Shown: positions 43,766-54,528, numbered from the stretch's first letter. The stretch is DNA of 64,000 bases from Paenibacillus ehimensis NBRC 15659 (GCF_004000785.1 NZ_BILX01000017.1:42821-106820); one strand, 5' to 3'. Notes: generated by a model from the sequence alone, not told the origin. Made by a program: numbers and translations.

Positions 43766-44782
43766 CTATTGTAATGCTTTTAATAAATTATTCAAATTGT
43801 TTTCCATCAGGGACACATAATCGTCACCCTTTTTCGCCTGCTCTTCGGTCAACCCTTCGATCGGGCTCAGGACAAGCGTTTCAACTCCGGCGTCCTTGGC
43901 AAGCGTCTTGGCCAATTTGTCGGATACAAGCTCCTCAAAGAATATATATTTGACTTGATTGTCTTTAATGAATTGCAAAATGTTTTTCATATCCTTGGAC
44001 GTCGGCTCGGCATCCGGAGCGAGCCCCATAATCGCCTTCTGGTTCAGTCCGTAAGCTTTGGCCAAATAGCCGAACGATTGGTGCGTCACGACAATGTCCT
44101 TCTTGGACGTCTTGGCCAGCTCGCTCTTATATTTGCCGTCTAATTGCTCCAGCCGGTCGGCGAGCTTCTTGAAATTCGCTTCGTAATCGGCTTTATGCGC
44201 TGTGTCGACTTGGATCAGCGCGTCCTTGATGTTAACAGCCAGCTGCTTGGCATTGGCCGGGCTCAGCCATACGTGCGGGTCCGTATTGCCGTGGTCGTGG
44301 CCGTGCTCGTCTTTGCCTTCTTCTTTCTTCTCGTCGTGGCCGTGGTCATCTTTCTTCTCGTTATGGCCGTGCTCATCCCCGTGCTCCTCTTCGGTGCCGG
44401 GAAGCAGCTCGATACCGCGGCTTGCTTCCACCACAACGGTTTTGCTGTCCTTTTTCAAGCTGTCGAGCGTGTCATGTACCCAACCCTCGAACCCGGCGCC
44501 CAAATAGACGAACAGATCGGATTTAGTCAAATTCTGGATGTCACGGCTCTTCGGCGACCAATCGTGTGGCTCGACGCCGGCCGGCACCAGATTGACGACA
44601 TTGACATGATCGCCGCCGATTTTGGAGGCAAAATCATATAGCGGATAAAAGCTGGCTACGATATTGATCTTGCCGTTCACCAGCGCAGGCTGCGAGCGTC
44701 CTCCGCAAGCGGACAGCAGTGTAGAGAGCAGTAGAACCAAGATCACGGGAAGGATGGCCCGTTGGATGAATGTTCGCTTCAT
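43766..44782 (-). CDS. znuA: Zinc-binding lipoprotein of the ABC importer
   Basis: Cluster A-I (TroA/ZnuA) binding protein. Lipobox LLSTLLSAC; metal ligands appear in GVEPHDWSPK, DPHVWLSP and VTHQSFGYLA. A long acidic/histidine loop (residues about 125-160, with repeated HDEKK and HGHD units) is the zinc-scavenging insert of ZnuA-type proteins and favours Zn over Mn. SD GGAGG precedes the ATG. A Zur-like box lies 21 bases upstream, so zinc repression is likely. Confidence 0.94.
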   Translation of the reverse strand: MKRTFIQRAILPVILVLLLSTLLSACGGRSQPALVNGKINIVASFYPLYDFASKIGGDHVNVVNLVPAGVEPHDWSPKSRDIQNLTKSDLFVYLGAGFEGWVHDTLDSLKKDSKTVVVEASRGIELLPGTEEEHGDEHGHNEKKDDHGHDEKKEEGKDEHGHDHGNTDPHVWLSPANAKQLAVNIKDALIQVDTAHKADYEANFKKLADRLEQLDGKYKSELAKTSKKDIVVTHQSFGYLAKAYGLNQKAIMGLAPDAEPTSKDMKNILQFIKDNQVKYIFFEELVSDKLAKTLAKDAGVETLVLSPIEGLTEEQAKKGDDYVSLMENNLNNLLKALQ

Positions 44783-44802
44783 GAGATGATACCTCCGAGA
44801 CG

Positions 44803-44825
44803 TAAATCGTAATTATTTTCATTAA
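44803..44825. promoter_or_regulatory. Zur-like box before znuA
   Basis: The left half TAAATCGTAAT matches the Bacillus Zur consensus (TAAATCGTAAT-N-ATTACGATTTA) exactly; the right half ATTTTCATTAA is weaker. It lies 21-43 bases before the znuA ATG, fitting a repressor site. Confidence 0.75.
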
Positions 44826-44891
44826 CAACGACGATTATACGCCCCGCCCATCCGCTTGTCAACGGTAAATGTAGAAATTACGATAAAGCCA

Positions 44892-44932
44892 AAAATACCC
44901 CTTTGCGCCTGATGCTGGCAAAGGGGTATTTT
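44892..44932 (-). terminator. Terminator of the Gfo/Idh/MocA gene
   Basis: A 15-bp perfect stem: AAAATACCCCTTTGC (44892-44906) with GCAAAGGGGTATTTT (44918-44932). On the minus strand it is followed by a T-rich tail. It separates the oxidoreductase gene from the znu promoter. Confidence 0.85.
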
Positions 44933-44950
44933 GCTCCATTCGGTTGTAAG

Positions 44951-46024
44951 CTACTCGACGCGGACGGCCTGCTGCTGGGCTTTCAAGCACAATTCGGCCG
45001 CTTTGAAGGCATGCTCCTGCGTCATTGCATTCTCCGTCCGGTGGATGCAGTCGAGGATCAACTGCCCGAAGAACGGATAGCCGACTTCGCCGTGAACGGA
45101 GAAATGCCGCTCGCCTTCCTTGTTCACCAAGTAAACGTGGTCTCCCTGCTTATCCCGGGCGATATCGATATACTTGCGCAGCTCGATGTACCCGTCCGTT
45201 CCGACGATGAGCGTCCGGCCGTCGCCCCAGGTGCCGAGGCCGTCCGGCGTCAGCCAGTCGACGCGGAAGTAGAAGGTTGCCCCGTTATCGCCGGTCAGCG
45301 CGGCGTCCCCGAAGTCTTCCAGCTCCGGATACTGCTTGTTGTTATAGTTGGCTACCCGGCTGCTGACGACGGTGGCGTCTTTGGCGCCGGAATAGAACAG
45401 GAACTGTTCGATCTGATGGCTGCCGATGTCGCACAGGATGCCGCCGTATTTCTCCCGCTCGAAAAACCACTGCGGACGGGTCGGCGCGTTCAGCCGGTGC
45501 GGACCCCAGCCCATCACGTTAACGACGCGCCCGATCGCGCCTTGCTGAATCAACTCGCCGGCGAACACGGCGCTTTCCACATGCAGCCGTTCGCTGTAAT
45601 AGACCATGTACTTCCGGCCCGTTTCCTTCACTTTCGCACGGGCGGCTTCAAGCTGCGGTAACGCGGTGAACGGCGTCTTGTCGGTAAAGTAGTCTTTTCC
45701 CGCGCTCATGACGCGAATCCCAAGCGCTCCGCGCTCCGAAGGGACGGCCGCCGCCGCTACGAGCTTAATCCTCGGGTCGCGCAGGATTTCTTCCTCCGAA
45801 GCGGCAGCCTTGGCTTGCGGAAACCGCTTGACGAACGCTTCGACTTTCGCCGGGTCCGGGTCGTAGACGGCAACCAAGTCGGCTCCCGCTTCAATAAGGC
45901 CATTGCACATACCGTTAATATGGCCGTGATCCAGCCCTATCGCGGCAAAAGCAAACTCGCCCGGCTTCACGACCGGATTCGGTTTCCCCTGCGGCGCGTA
46001 ATTCATTCCGTCGTTCCTCTGCAT
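44951..46024 (-). CDS. Gfo/Idh/MocA-family oxidoreductase
   Basis: 357 residues. The Rossmann N-terminus is FAAIGLDHGHINGMCNGLIE, with VAVYDPDPAKVEAF after strand 2. The family lysine position reads TDKTPFT (usually E-K-P). The C-terminal sheet domain includes GILCDIGSHQIEQFLFYSG. It probably oxidises a sugar or cyclitol with NAD(P), substrate unknown. SD GGGAGG precedes the ATG. Monocistronic. Confidence 0.88.
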   Translation of the reverse strand: MQRNDGMNYAPQGKPNPVVKPGEFAFAAIGLDHGHINGMCNGLIEAGADLVAVYDPDPAKVEAFVKRFPQAKAAASEEEILRDPRIKLVAAAAVPSERGALGIRVMSAGKDYFTDKTPFTALPQLEAARAKVKETGRKYMVYYSERLHVESAVFAGELIQQGAIGRVVNVMGWGPHRLNAPTRPQWFFEREKYGGILCDIGSHQIEQFLFYSGAKDATVVSSRVANYNNKQYPELEDFGDAALTGDNGATFYFRVDWLTPDGLGTWGDGRTLIVGTDGYIELRKYIDIARDKQGDHVYLVNKEGERHFSVHGEVGYPFFGQLILDCIHRTENAMTQEHAFKAAELCLKAQQQAVRVE

Positions 46025-46074
46025 ACAAGAAGCCTCCCACTATGGTATCTATCGATTGTTCACGTGAACAATCC

Positions 46075-48078
<2,004 letters not shown>

Positions 48079-48107
48079 CTAATGACCTCCTATGGGATTG
48101 AAAATGC

Positions 48108-48415
48108 AAAAAAGCTCTCATCCCTATGGGACGAGAGCTTCAAACTCACGCGGTACCACCCAACTTCCCCCGTTCGGACGCATGGCGAAACCAAGCGCCG
48201 TTCGAGGCTTAACGGTCAATCGCTGACCATCCGTTAACGCCGGAGCTACGATGAAAGCTTACCGCCTGCGGCCGGCTTCGGCCGCGAGCATGGCTCGCTC
48301 CCATATCCTCCCGGACCATCTTCCTCAGCATCGGCCGACCGGTTCTCAGCGACTCCGGCTCTCTGTGCGGCTTCCGGCAAAGTACTTATCCGTTCATGGG
48401 ATGTTTAAGCCAAAT
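48108..48415 (-). promoter_or_regulatory. T-box riboswitch leader of metG
   Basis: On the minus strand the T-box sequence TGGGTGGTACCGCG lies at 48149-48162. It is followed by an intrinsic terminator (48112-48140, GCTCTC stem, then a T tract at 48108-48113). Upstream is a long structured stem I region with AGTA and GAGAGCCGG-type elements. Two ATG triplets in the stem I region (in GGAAGATGG and GATATGGG) are candidates for the methionine specifier. Binding of uncharged tRNA-Met would favour the antiterminator. The 5' limit is approximate. Confidence 0.9.
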
Positions 48416-48438
48416 ATATCGAAAATGAACCGTCCGTG

Positions 48439-48648
48439 TCAAGGGACGTGATCCACTCCTCCGGGATGGAACGGATGGCATTTACAGATCCGTTTCACGG
48501 TAAGCCACGAGCCGCGGGCCGCGCCATGCTTCTCCAGCGCTTCAAGCGCGTAGGCGGAGCAGGTCGGGTAAAACCGGCAGGTCGGCGGTTTCAACGGCGA
48601 GATCCATTTGCGGTAAAAGCGTACGCCTCCTTGCAGTACCCGTTTCAC
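48439..48648 (-). CDS. yidD: Membrane protein insertion efficiency factor YidD
   Basis: 69 residues from GTG 48648 (AAGGAG upstream). The whole family pattern is present: [31 protein letters not shown], and the C-terminal [16 protein letters not shown]. It assists YidC/Sec-dependent membrane insertion. The longer frame to 48954 overlaps the neighbouring gene and is not YidD sequence. Confidence 0.95.
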   Translation of the reverse strand: MKRVLQGGVRFYRKWISPLKPPTCRFYPTCSAYALEALEKHGAARGSWLTVKRICKCHPFHPGGVDHVP

Positions 48649-48739
48649 GATGGGCGCGGCTCCTTTCCTCAGCTTGCTTCTATCATCATGCCTGAACGAG
48701 AGGGCCGGTGTCAAATAGGAACCAGCACTTGCTATACGG

Positions 48740-48791
48740 CAGAAAAAAGATCTGCACCGCCTCCATCTTGAGATGGCACGGGCAGATCTTT
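48740..48791 (-). terminator. Terminator of the secreted Lys/Ala-rich protein gene
   Basis: AAAGATCTGC (48746-48755) pairs with GCAGATCTTT (48782-48791), with an inner CCATCTTGAGATGG hairpin. On the minus strand a T tract follows, nine bases beyond the stop of the 48800 gene. Confidence 0.8.
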
Positions 48792-48799
48792 GCGGGCTT

Positions 48800-49279
48800 C
48801 TAACTTGCGGCTTGAGACGGGCTGCTCTTCTTCGTTTGCTTGCCCGCCTTTTGCGCTTGCTTCTTTGCCTGCTTGCTTGCCTTCTGCTCCTGCTTCTTCG
48901 CTTGAATCTCCTTGGCGAGCTCTTGGGCGGTTTTGCCTTGGGCGGAAATGCCAAGCTTCTCCGCCTCCGCTTTCCGCTTGGCCAGCGTGTCGGCGCGCTT
49001 CTGCCCGGCGAGCGCCTTGCGCTTCTCCTGGATGGCCGTCTTCAGCTCCTTCGCCGTTTTGCCGTCGGTCGCGATCCCGAGACCCGATGCCGCCTTTTGC
49101 AGCTTCGCAAGCTGCTCGGCCTGCAGCGACGCCTTGGCTTGCTTAACCTGCGCCTTGGCTTCCTTGACGGCGGTCCGGCTCGGATTCTGCGCGGCAGCCG
49201 GCGCAGCGCTTGCGGCTACCGCCCCGCCGAGCAGCATGACGCAGGCAATACCGGCCGTTACGAGCTTGTTCATCTTCAT
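48800..49279 (-). CDS. Secreted Lys/Ala-rich protein with two short repeats
   Basis: A signal peptide ([20 protein letters not shown], cleavage near ASAAPA) is followed by about 135 residues of Lys/Ala/Gln-rich helix. Two copies of a motif LGI-(A/S)-x2-GKTA-(K/Q)-EL are visible ([18 protein letters not shown] and [18 protein letters not shown]), like the short repeats of some DUF2680-type exported proteins. It ends in a lysine-rich tail. ATG 49279 is eight bases from GGGAGG. Function unknown; a wall or DNA/polymer-binding role is only a guess. Confidence 0.7.
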   Translation of the reverse strand: MKMNKLVTAGIACVMLLGGAVAASAAPAAAQNPSRTAVKEAKAQVKQAKASLQAEQLAKLQKAASGLGIATDGKTAKELKTAIQEKRKALAGQKRADTLAKRKAEAEKLGISAQGKTAQELAKEIQAKKQEQKASKQAKKQAQKAGKQTKKSSPSQAAS

Positions 49280-49382
49280 GGTCATTTCCTCCCACAACTT
49301 GTTGTCGTATGTAGTGTTGCGAGAAAAATGTACCATGCATTTATTACATAACTATGACAAGACCGGACGAAACCCGGATGCG

Positions 49383-50060
49383 TTACCGAAGCCCCTCCAG
49401 CCTGCCGCGAAGCGCCTGCATCGGCGACAGTATCCGGGCGCCCGACGCCGCTTCGGCCCGTATGGCCGCGTCCGTCATCGACAATTGGGCGGCTGCGACC
49501 GGGGCAGACGAGCTTCGGATCAAGCCCAGCAGGAACGCTTCGGCCTGCTCCGCATACGCCGCTTCCCGTCCTTGCAGCAGCAGCTCGAAGCAGCCCGGGC
49601 CGGATACCGCCGTCCGCGCCTTGAACGCTCTGCCCTGCAGCTTGGCGTGAGCATACAGCCGTTCCATCGTTCCTTCTACGGTGGCCGGATTGGTGAAAGC
49701 GACGACCGCCTCATCGCCGAGCGTCAGCAGCTCGTCGAACCACGGCTCGTCGATCGCGATGACCGGAACGCCGCCCGTCGTGTCGAGCGCTTGCTCCAAG
49801 GGCGACAGCGCGGCAATATAATTCGTGCACGTGATGACGATGGCGTCAACCCCGCAGCCTGCGATCCATTCCAGCTGGCCGCGCAGCTTCGCCTGCACCT
49901 GCCGGGTCGCCGCTTCAGACGCCGCAGCACGGGTCAACCATTGGATCGCGCCAGGATCGACAAAGTGGACGCAGGTGAACGTCTCGCGGTCCAGGCCCTC
50001 CTCCAAATACCGGATGTTCGAATGATGCGCATGCAAGCAGCCCAGCCGCTTGACCGTCAT
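49383..50060 (-). CDS. Asp/Glu/hydantoin racemase-family protein
   Basis: About 225 residues. The cysteine motif VITCTNYIAA in the middle corresponds to one catalytic Cys of the racemase superfamily; a second cysteine in VSGPGCFELLL is not in the usual spot. It opens RLGCLHAHHSNIRYLEE. It could be an arylmalonate decarboxylase or racemase relative; substrate unknown. ATG 50060 has an AGGAGG SD. Monocistronic. Confidence 0.75.
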   Translation of the reverse strand: MTVKRLGCLHAHHSNIRYLEEGLDRETFTCVHFVDPGAIQWLTRAAASEAATRQVQAKLRGQLEWIAGCGVDAIVITCTNYIAALSPLEQALDTTGGVPVIAIDEPWFDELLTLGDEAVVAFTNPATVEGTMERLYAHAKLQGRAFKARTAVSGPGCFELLLQGREAAYAEQAEAFLLGLIRSSSAPVAAAQLSMTDAAIRAEAASGARILSPMQALRGRLEGLR

Positions 50061-50152
50061 GACAACCGCCTCCTGTGAGCCCAAGCTTTTCTCCTAGCTT
50101 AGCGGCAATTCCGTGAACGGTCAACGGCTTGTTTAGACCGCGCAGCGATCCT

Positions 50153-51220
50153 CTAAGCGTCCTGCCGAAGAAGCTCCTCTTCCCCCTGCATGGCGTTTCT
50201 GCCTGCAACGGCATTCCCGCGGCTCCAGCCCTCCCGCTTGAAATCGATCATCATGCCCGCTCCGAGCGCCGTGCAATCCTGCGGCTCCGCCGCGAGATGG
50301 ACGGGGACGCCGGTTTCCGCCTGAATCCGCTCGTCCAGTCCGTGAAGCAGCGAGCCGCCTCCGCACAGAAGAATGCCCCGCTCCACCACATCCCCGGCCA
50401 GCTCCGGCGGGCAGTGCTCCAGCGTCACCCGGATCGCATCCAAAATGGTCGCCAGAAAATCGTCCATCAATCCGAATATTTCCCCGGAGGTCAAGCGAAG
50501 CGACCGGGGCAGACCGTCGATCAGATCCCGGCCTTTAATATCGATGGCTTTGTCCTTCTGCCGCTCGACAACCGACCCGATCTGCTTCTTGATCTCCTCC
50601 GCGGTCCGTTCGCCGATGGCGAGGTTATAGGTTTTTTTGACGTATTCGATAATGTCTTGATCGATCGACATCCCTGCGCGCCGCACCGTATGGCTGACGA
50701 CGATGCCCCCGAGCGACAGCACCGCCACTTGACTCGCTCCTCCGCCGATATCGAGCACCAGACTGCCGATCGGCTGGTCGACGGGAAGCCCGGCCCCCAG
50801 CGCCGCCGCCAGCGGCTCTTCCACGGCGACCGCCTTCTTGGCGCCTTTATGCACCATCGTCTCTTCGACGGCGCGCTTCTGCACGTTCGTGATGCCGCAT
50901 GGCACGGAAATGTACACTTGCGAGCTGCGGAACCAGGGGGCCCGGCCTTGAATTTTTTTAATAAAATGCTGAAGCATCGCGCTCGTAATGTCAAAGTTGG
51001 CGATAACTCCATCCATCAGCGGATAAATGATGTCGATATTGCCGGGGGTCCGCCCGATCATGGCCTGCGCTTCCGTACCGGCCGCCACCATCTCGCCCGA
51101 ATCCTGCCGGATCGCCACCACGGACGGCTCCCGCAGCACGATCCCTTTTCCGTGCTGGTAAATCACCGTATTCGAAGTTCCCAAATCAATGCCGTACAGC
51201 GTATCAAACCGCTTTAACAT
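50153..51220 (-). CDS. MreB/Mbl-like actin homologue
   Basis: 355 residues. The actin-fold phosphate and adenosine motifs are present: YGIDLGTSNTVIY, VLDIGGGASQVAVL and GILLCGGGSLLHGLDE, plus QVYISVPCGITNVQKRAVEE. It is a cell-shape filament protein, and there is no mreCD here, so it is a paralogue (MreBH- or Mbl-like). The ATG (SD GAAGGAGG) overlaps the 3' end of the histidine kinase gene by 17 bases, so its translation is probably coupled to that kinase. Confidence 0.9.
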   Translation of the reverse strand: MLKRFDTLYGIDLGTSNTVIYQHGKGIVLREPSVVAIRQDSGEMVAAGTEAQAMIGRTPGNIDIIYPLMDGVIANFDITSAMLQHFIKKIQGRAPWFRSSQVYISVPCGITNVQKRAVEETMVHKGAKKAVAVEEPLAAALGAGLPVDQPIGSLVLDIGGGASQVAVLSLGGIVVSHTVRRAGMSIDQDIIEYVKKTYNLAIGERTAEEIKKQIGSVVERQKDKAIDIKGRDLIDGLPRSLRLTSGEIFGLMDDFLATILDAIRVTLEHCPPELAGDVVERGILLCGGGSLLHGLDERIQAETGVPVHLAAEPQDCTALGAGMMIDFKREGWSRGNAVAGRNAMQGEEELLRQDA

Positions 51221-52673
51221 GTTGTCTTCCTCCTTCGTGTATTGCGTTCTGAGCCGCCGGCAGCCGGAACTCGAATACGGTTCCTTGGCCGACTTCGCTG
51301 CGGACGGTAATCGTCCCGCCGTGCAGCTCTACCAGCTCCCGGACAATAGCCAGTCCGAGCCCGGTGCCGCTGCTTTTTTTGCTCCGGCCGCGGTCCACCT
51401 TGAAAAAGCGCTCCCAGATCATCTCCTGATCGTCCGGGGAAATGCCGATGCCGGTATCCGCCACGCGAATGACAAGCAGCTCGCTTTCCGCGCGGGCGTC
51501 CAGCAAAATTTTGCCGTTTTCCGTAAATTTCACGGCATTTTTCACCAAATTTTTCATGATTTGCTCGAAGCGGTCCCGGTCCGCATACGCGTCCGGCAGT
51601 CCTTCTTCCGTCCGCATTTCGATCGACGTGTTGCGCTCTGCGGCTTCCGGCCCGAACATGGCGGCCACGTGCGCAAATAACTGCCGCACATCCACCGGGC
51701 TGCGGGACAAGACGATCTCGTCGTTTTCCAGCTTGATCAGATCGGCGATATCGTCCACCAAACGGTTCATGTGAAGCGTTTCTTTGTAGATGATGTCGTA
51801 ATATTTCGGCTTGGCCGCATCGTCGATCAGATCGTCCTGCAGCGCCTCCAGAAAGCCTTGCATGGCCGTCAGCGGCGTCCGCAGCTCGTGGGATACGTTC
51901 GCCAGGAAGTCCTGACGGATTTGCTCCTGCTTGCGCTTGTCTTCGTCCGTCCGCTGCAGCTTGTCCGCCATCTGATTGATCGTGGCGGCCAGCTCCCCGA
52001 TCTCGTCGTTCGACGAAATGTCGATCCGCTCGCCGTAATCCCCATGCCCGATGCGCAGCGCCAGCTTGTCGATCCGCCGCAGCGGCCGGGAGATAGACCA
52101 CGACAAATACGACGCGGTCGCCGCCGAGAGCAGGACGCCCACGAGCGTGACCCACAGGATCGTTTCCCGCATTAACGTGATCGTTTCGTTCATTCCGGCG
52201 ACCGAGGCGTGCACCACGATTCCTCCGTATACCTCATTGTCCTTGCCCCATGGGACGACGACGGACAGCACCGGCTCCTTGAGCCCCTCGAACCGCGGCT
52301 CGTTCAGCAGCGCCTCTTCGCCGTTCAAGACCATGCGGACGACGGCAGGATCGACGGATTTGCCGACGTACACCTCGTCCTTGCTGGAGGTGGCGGCGAT
52401 TTTGCCGCCCCGGTCGAACAGCCAGATGCGCGCATCGAACGTTTGGTCGAAGAACAGCAGCAGCTCCTTGACCCGATCGTCCGGCACGACGACGGTTTGA
52501 ACCGCCAGATTGACCCGCTTCGCCTTGCGCAGCAGCTCTTCCTTTTGCGAATCGACGATATACTGCTTGGTCAGAAACGAAAGCAGAAACCCAACGACGC
52601 ACAAGCCCAGCAGCATGGTGAACATATGGCCGAACAGCAGCCGGCGGAAAATGCTTTTGCCGATGCCAAGCAT
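51204..52673 (-). CDS. Membrane sensor histidine kinase
   Basis: 489 residues. Transmembrane helices at about 10-32 and 172-192 flank an extracytoplasmic sensor; then come HAMP, HisKA (FLANVSHELRTPLTAMQGF) and HATPase with N box (LVKNAVKFTENG), G1 (VADTGIGISPDDQ) and G2 (GTGLGLAI). Signal unknown. Its start overlaps the regulator stop by one base (TAATG), and its end overlaps the mreB-like gene. Confidence 0.92.
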   Translation of the reverse strand: MLGIGKSIFRRLLFGHMFTMLLGLCVVGFLLSFLTKQYIVDSQKEELLRKAKRVNLAVQTVVVPDDRVKELLLFFDQTFDARIWLFDRGGKIAATSSKDEVYVGKSVDPAVVRMVLNGEEALLNEPRFEGLKEPVLSVVVPWGKDNEVYGGIVVHASVAGMNETITLMRETILWVTLVGVLLSAATASYLSWSISRPLRRIDKLALRIGHGDYGERIDISSNDEIGELAATINQMADKLQRTDEDKRKQEQIRQDFLANVSHELRTPLTAMQGFLEALQDDLIDDAAKPKYYDIIYKETLHMNRLVDDIADLIKLENDEIVLSRSPVDVRQLFAHVAAMFGPEAAERNTSIEMRTEEGLPDAYADRDRFEQIMKNLVKNAVKFTENGKILLDARAESELLVIRVADTGIGISPDDQEMIWERFFKVDRGRSKKSSGTGLGLAIVRELVELHGGTITVRSEVGQGTVFEFRLPAAQNAIHEGGRQHVKAV

Positions 52674-53368
52674 TAGTCCTGAACCTCGAATTTATACCCC
52701 ACGCCCCACACCGTATGAATACAGTCGCTCCGGTACGGGAGCAGCTTCTCCCTCAATTTCTTCACGTGCACGTCGACTGTGCGGATATCCCCGATAAACT
52801 CGTAGCCCCACACCTGCTCCAGCAGCTGCTCCCGCGTGTACACCGTCCCCGGCGACCGGGCCAGATGGGTCAGCAGATCGAACTCCTTCGGGCGGAGAAC
52901 GATTCGCTCCTCCCCGGCCAGCACCTCGCGGCGCTCCGTGTTGATCGAGAGCCCCTCGAACGTGATGGCGACCGGTTCACCCGGCTCCCCCGGCGATTTG
53001 CGGCGCTGCATCCTGCGGAAGATCGCTTTGATCCGCGCCACGAGCTCCCGCGGACTGAACGGCTTCGTGACGTAATCGTCGGCGCCGAGCTCCAGCCCCA
53101 GCACCCGGTCGAATTCTTCCCGCTTCGCCGTCAGCATGATGACGGGAATATCGAACCTTTTCAAAATTTGGCGGCATGCTTCGAAGCCGTCCATTTTCGG
53201 CATCATGACGTCGAGAATCACGATGTCCGGCGCTTCCTTCTCGACAAGCTCAAGCGCCTCCTCGCCGTCCTGCGCCTCAATCATGCTGATGTGCTGCTTT
53301 TCAAAATAAAGCCGGATGATCTCCCTGACGTTCGGGTCATCGTCGGCCACCAGTACTTTCCAAGAATT
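52673..53368 (-). CDS. OmpR-family response regulator
   Basis: About 231 residues. Receiver: VLVADDDPNVREII, phospho-acceptor in IVILDVMMPKMDGF, Thr in VIMLTAK, Lys in YVTKPFSPRELVARI. A winged-helix effector domain follows (LRPKEFDLLTHLARSPGTVY). ATG 53368 (SD AAGGAG) is preferred to the frame start at 53503. First gene of a regulator-kinase-mreB unit. Confidence 0.93.
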   Translation of the reverse strand, partial: NSWKVLVADDDPNVREIIRLYFEKQHISMIEAQDGEEALELVEKEAPDIVILDVMMPKMDGFEACRQILKRFDIPVIMLTAKREEFDRVLGLELGADDYVTKPFSPRELVARIKAIFRRMQRRKSPGEPGEPVAITFEGLSINTERREVLAGEERIVLRPKEFDLLTHLARSPGTVYTREQLLEQVWGYEFIGDIRTVDVHVKKLREKLLPYRSDCIHTVWGVGYKFEVQD

Positions 53369-53658
53369 CATGCAGACAATGCTCCTTTTGCCGGTGAAGA
53401 TACTATAGCATTCTCCCGCCCCCCTTATTTTGCGGGGGGATTGTCCGAAAAAGGGGCCGTACTCCTTAACGTTACACGAAAAATTTGAGCAAATTGTGTT
53501 CAAAATCCGACCAAACGGTTAAATAACTGTGTTCAAACCATGAGCGCGCTCCGAAAATGGTGAAAATCCCCTAAAAACAACGGTTTTTGTCGAACAGTAT
53601 AGGAAGTCGGCTTGCGCATTCAAGCCCGCATAAAATTGTGTTGTGGAAGGTGACGCCC

Positions 53659-54003
53659 GTGAGCAGTTCCAAGGAATTCATGCAAAGCCAGCTGAGGAAA
53701 TGGAAATCCGCCGCATCCCAGCTCATTTCGACGGAGGGAGAAGCCGTCGAAACCGCCGCCATCGAGCTGGAGCCCGAGGTTTACGATAAGTGCAGACGAA
53801 TGGCCGAAGCCGAACAGACGACCGTCAGCGCGGTGGTTCATTATATGATCGATCAATATTTTGCCGTGCGGTCCCATGAAATGACGTTTCAAGCGACCGT
53901 GGAGCAGAAGGAAAGAAATCCGCTGCTGCAGCTTGACAGCTTGACGAAACGGAAGGAACGGTATACGGGCGAGGAGGTACATAGTAGCTATGATCGTGCA
54001 TGA
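53659..54003 (+). CDS. RHH-like antitoxin candidate
   Basis: About 114 residues from GTG 53659 (GGAAGGTG upstream). The central IELEPEVYDKCRRMAEAEQT and VSAVVHYMIDQYFA look like a ribbon-helix-helix domain (strand plus two helices). The 3' end overlaps the PIN-like gene by 14 bases. Together they resemble a VapB/VapC-type pair, with this gene as the antitoxin. It is not a close match to a named family. Confidence 0.55.
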   Translation: MSSSKEFMQSQLRKWKSAASQLISTEGEAVETAAIELEPEVYDKCRRMAEAEQTTVSAVVHYMIDQYFAVRSHEMTFQATVEQKERNPLLQLDSLTKRKERYTGEEVHSSYDRA

Positions 54004-54457
54004 TTCCGCCGCTTTGCAGCAGGCGGTCTTTCTGGAGCAGTCCGCCCTGATGGCGTTTATGAATCCGGAGGACCCGTATTATTTGAAGGCTCGGTCGATG
54101 TTCTTCGATCTGGACGATATGGATCGGCATTTGGCTACGACGAACTATGTCATCTTCGAAACGCACCAGTGGCTGCGCAATCATTTTGATTACTCGGATG
54201 CCCAGTTTTTCTTGAACACGATGGAAAAAGCGGTCCAGCAGGGCGTGCTGACGATCGTGCCGGGAACGCCGGAGCTGGAGCAGGAATCGAAGCGGCTCAT
54301 TATCGATTTTCCGAACTACCGATTCTCGCTGAGCGAAGCGATGACGGCCGTCGTGATGCTGTCCTGCCAGATGAAACGGATTTTCACCTTCAATCCGAAT
54401 TATTCGTTCCTGCCCAAGCTGGATCGTGAAATCAAGGTGCTGCCAAGCATTTGGTAA
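53990..54457 (+). CDS. PIN-domain-like toxin candidate
   Basis: 155 residues with PIN-like layout: a first strand with an acidic residue (VFLEQSALMAFMNPEDPYY), TTNYVIFETHQWL with the second acid, RFSLSEAMTAVVML, and the last strand KRIFTFNPNYSFL. Compared with classic PIN nucleases the first Asp is Glu, the third position is Glu, and the last Asp is Asn, so the catalytic site is altered and ribonuclease activity is uncertain. SD GGAGG lies 12 bases upstream. Probably cotranscribed with the RHH-like gene. Confidence 0.6.
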   Translation: MIVHDSAALQQAVFLEQSALMAFMNPEDPYYLKARSMFFDLDDMDRHLATTNYVIFETHQWLRNHFDYSDAQFFLNTMEKAVQQGVLTIVPGTPELEQESKRLIIDFPNYRFSLSEAMTAVVMLSCQMKRIFTFNPNYSFLPKLDREIKVLPSIW

Positions 54458-54474
54458 CGAAGCGGGGAAAATGA

Positions 54475-54521
54475 AAAACCTGACGGCCGGCCCGGCTAGG
54501 GGCTGTGCGCCGTCAGGTTTT
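54475..54521. terminator. Bidirectional terminator after the PIN-like gene
   Basis: AAAACCTGACGGC (54475-54487) pairs with GCCGTCAGGTTTT (54509-54521) around a GC-rich loop. A and T tracts at both sides let it serve the convergent PIN-like and Nudix genes. Confidence 0.9.
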
Positions 54522-54528
54522 CGTTGTT

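Noticed and set aside
50129..51217. 362-codon rightward frame opposite the mreB-like gene
   Set aside because: Shadow of a clear actin homologue.
53990..54457. Calling the PIN-like gene a confirmed VapC toxin
   Set aside because: The catalytic acids are altered and no functional evidence exists, so I report it only as a candidate.
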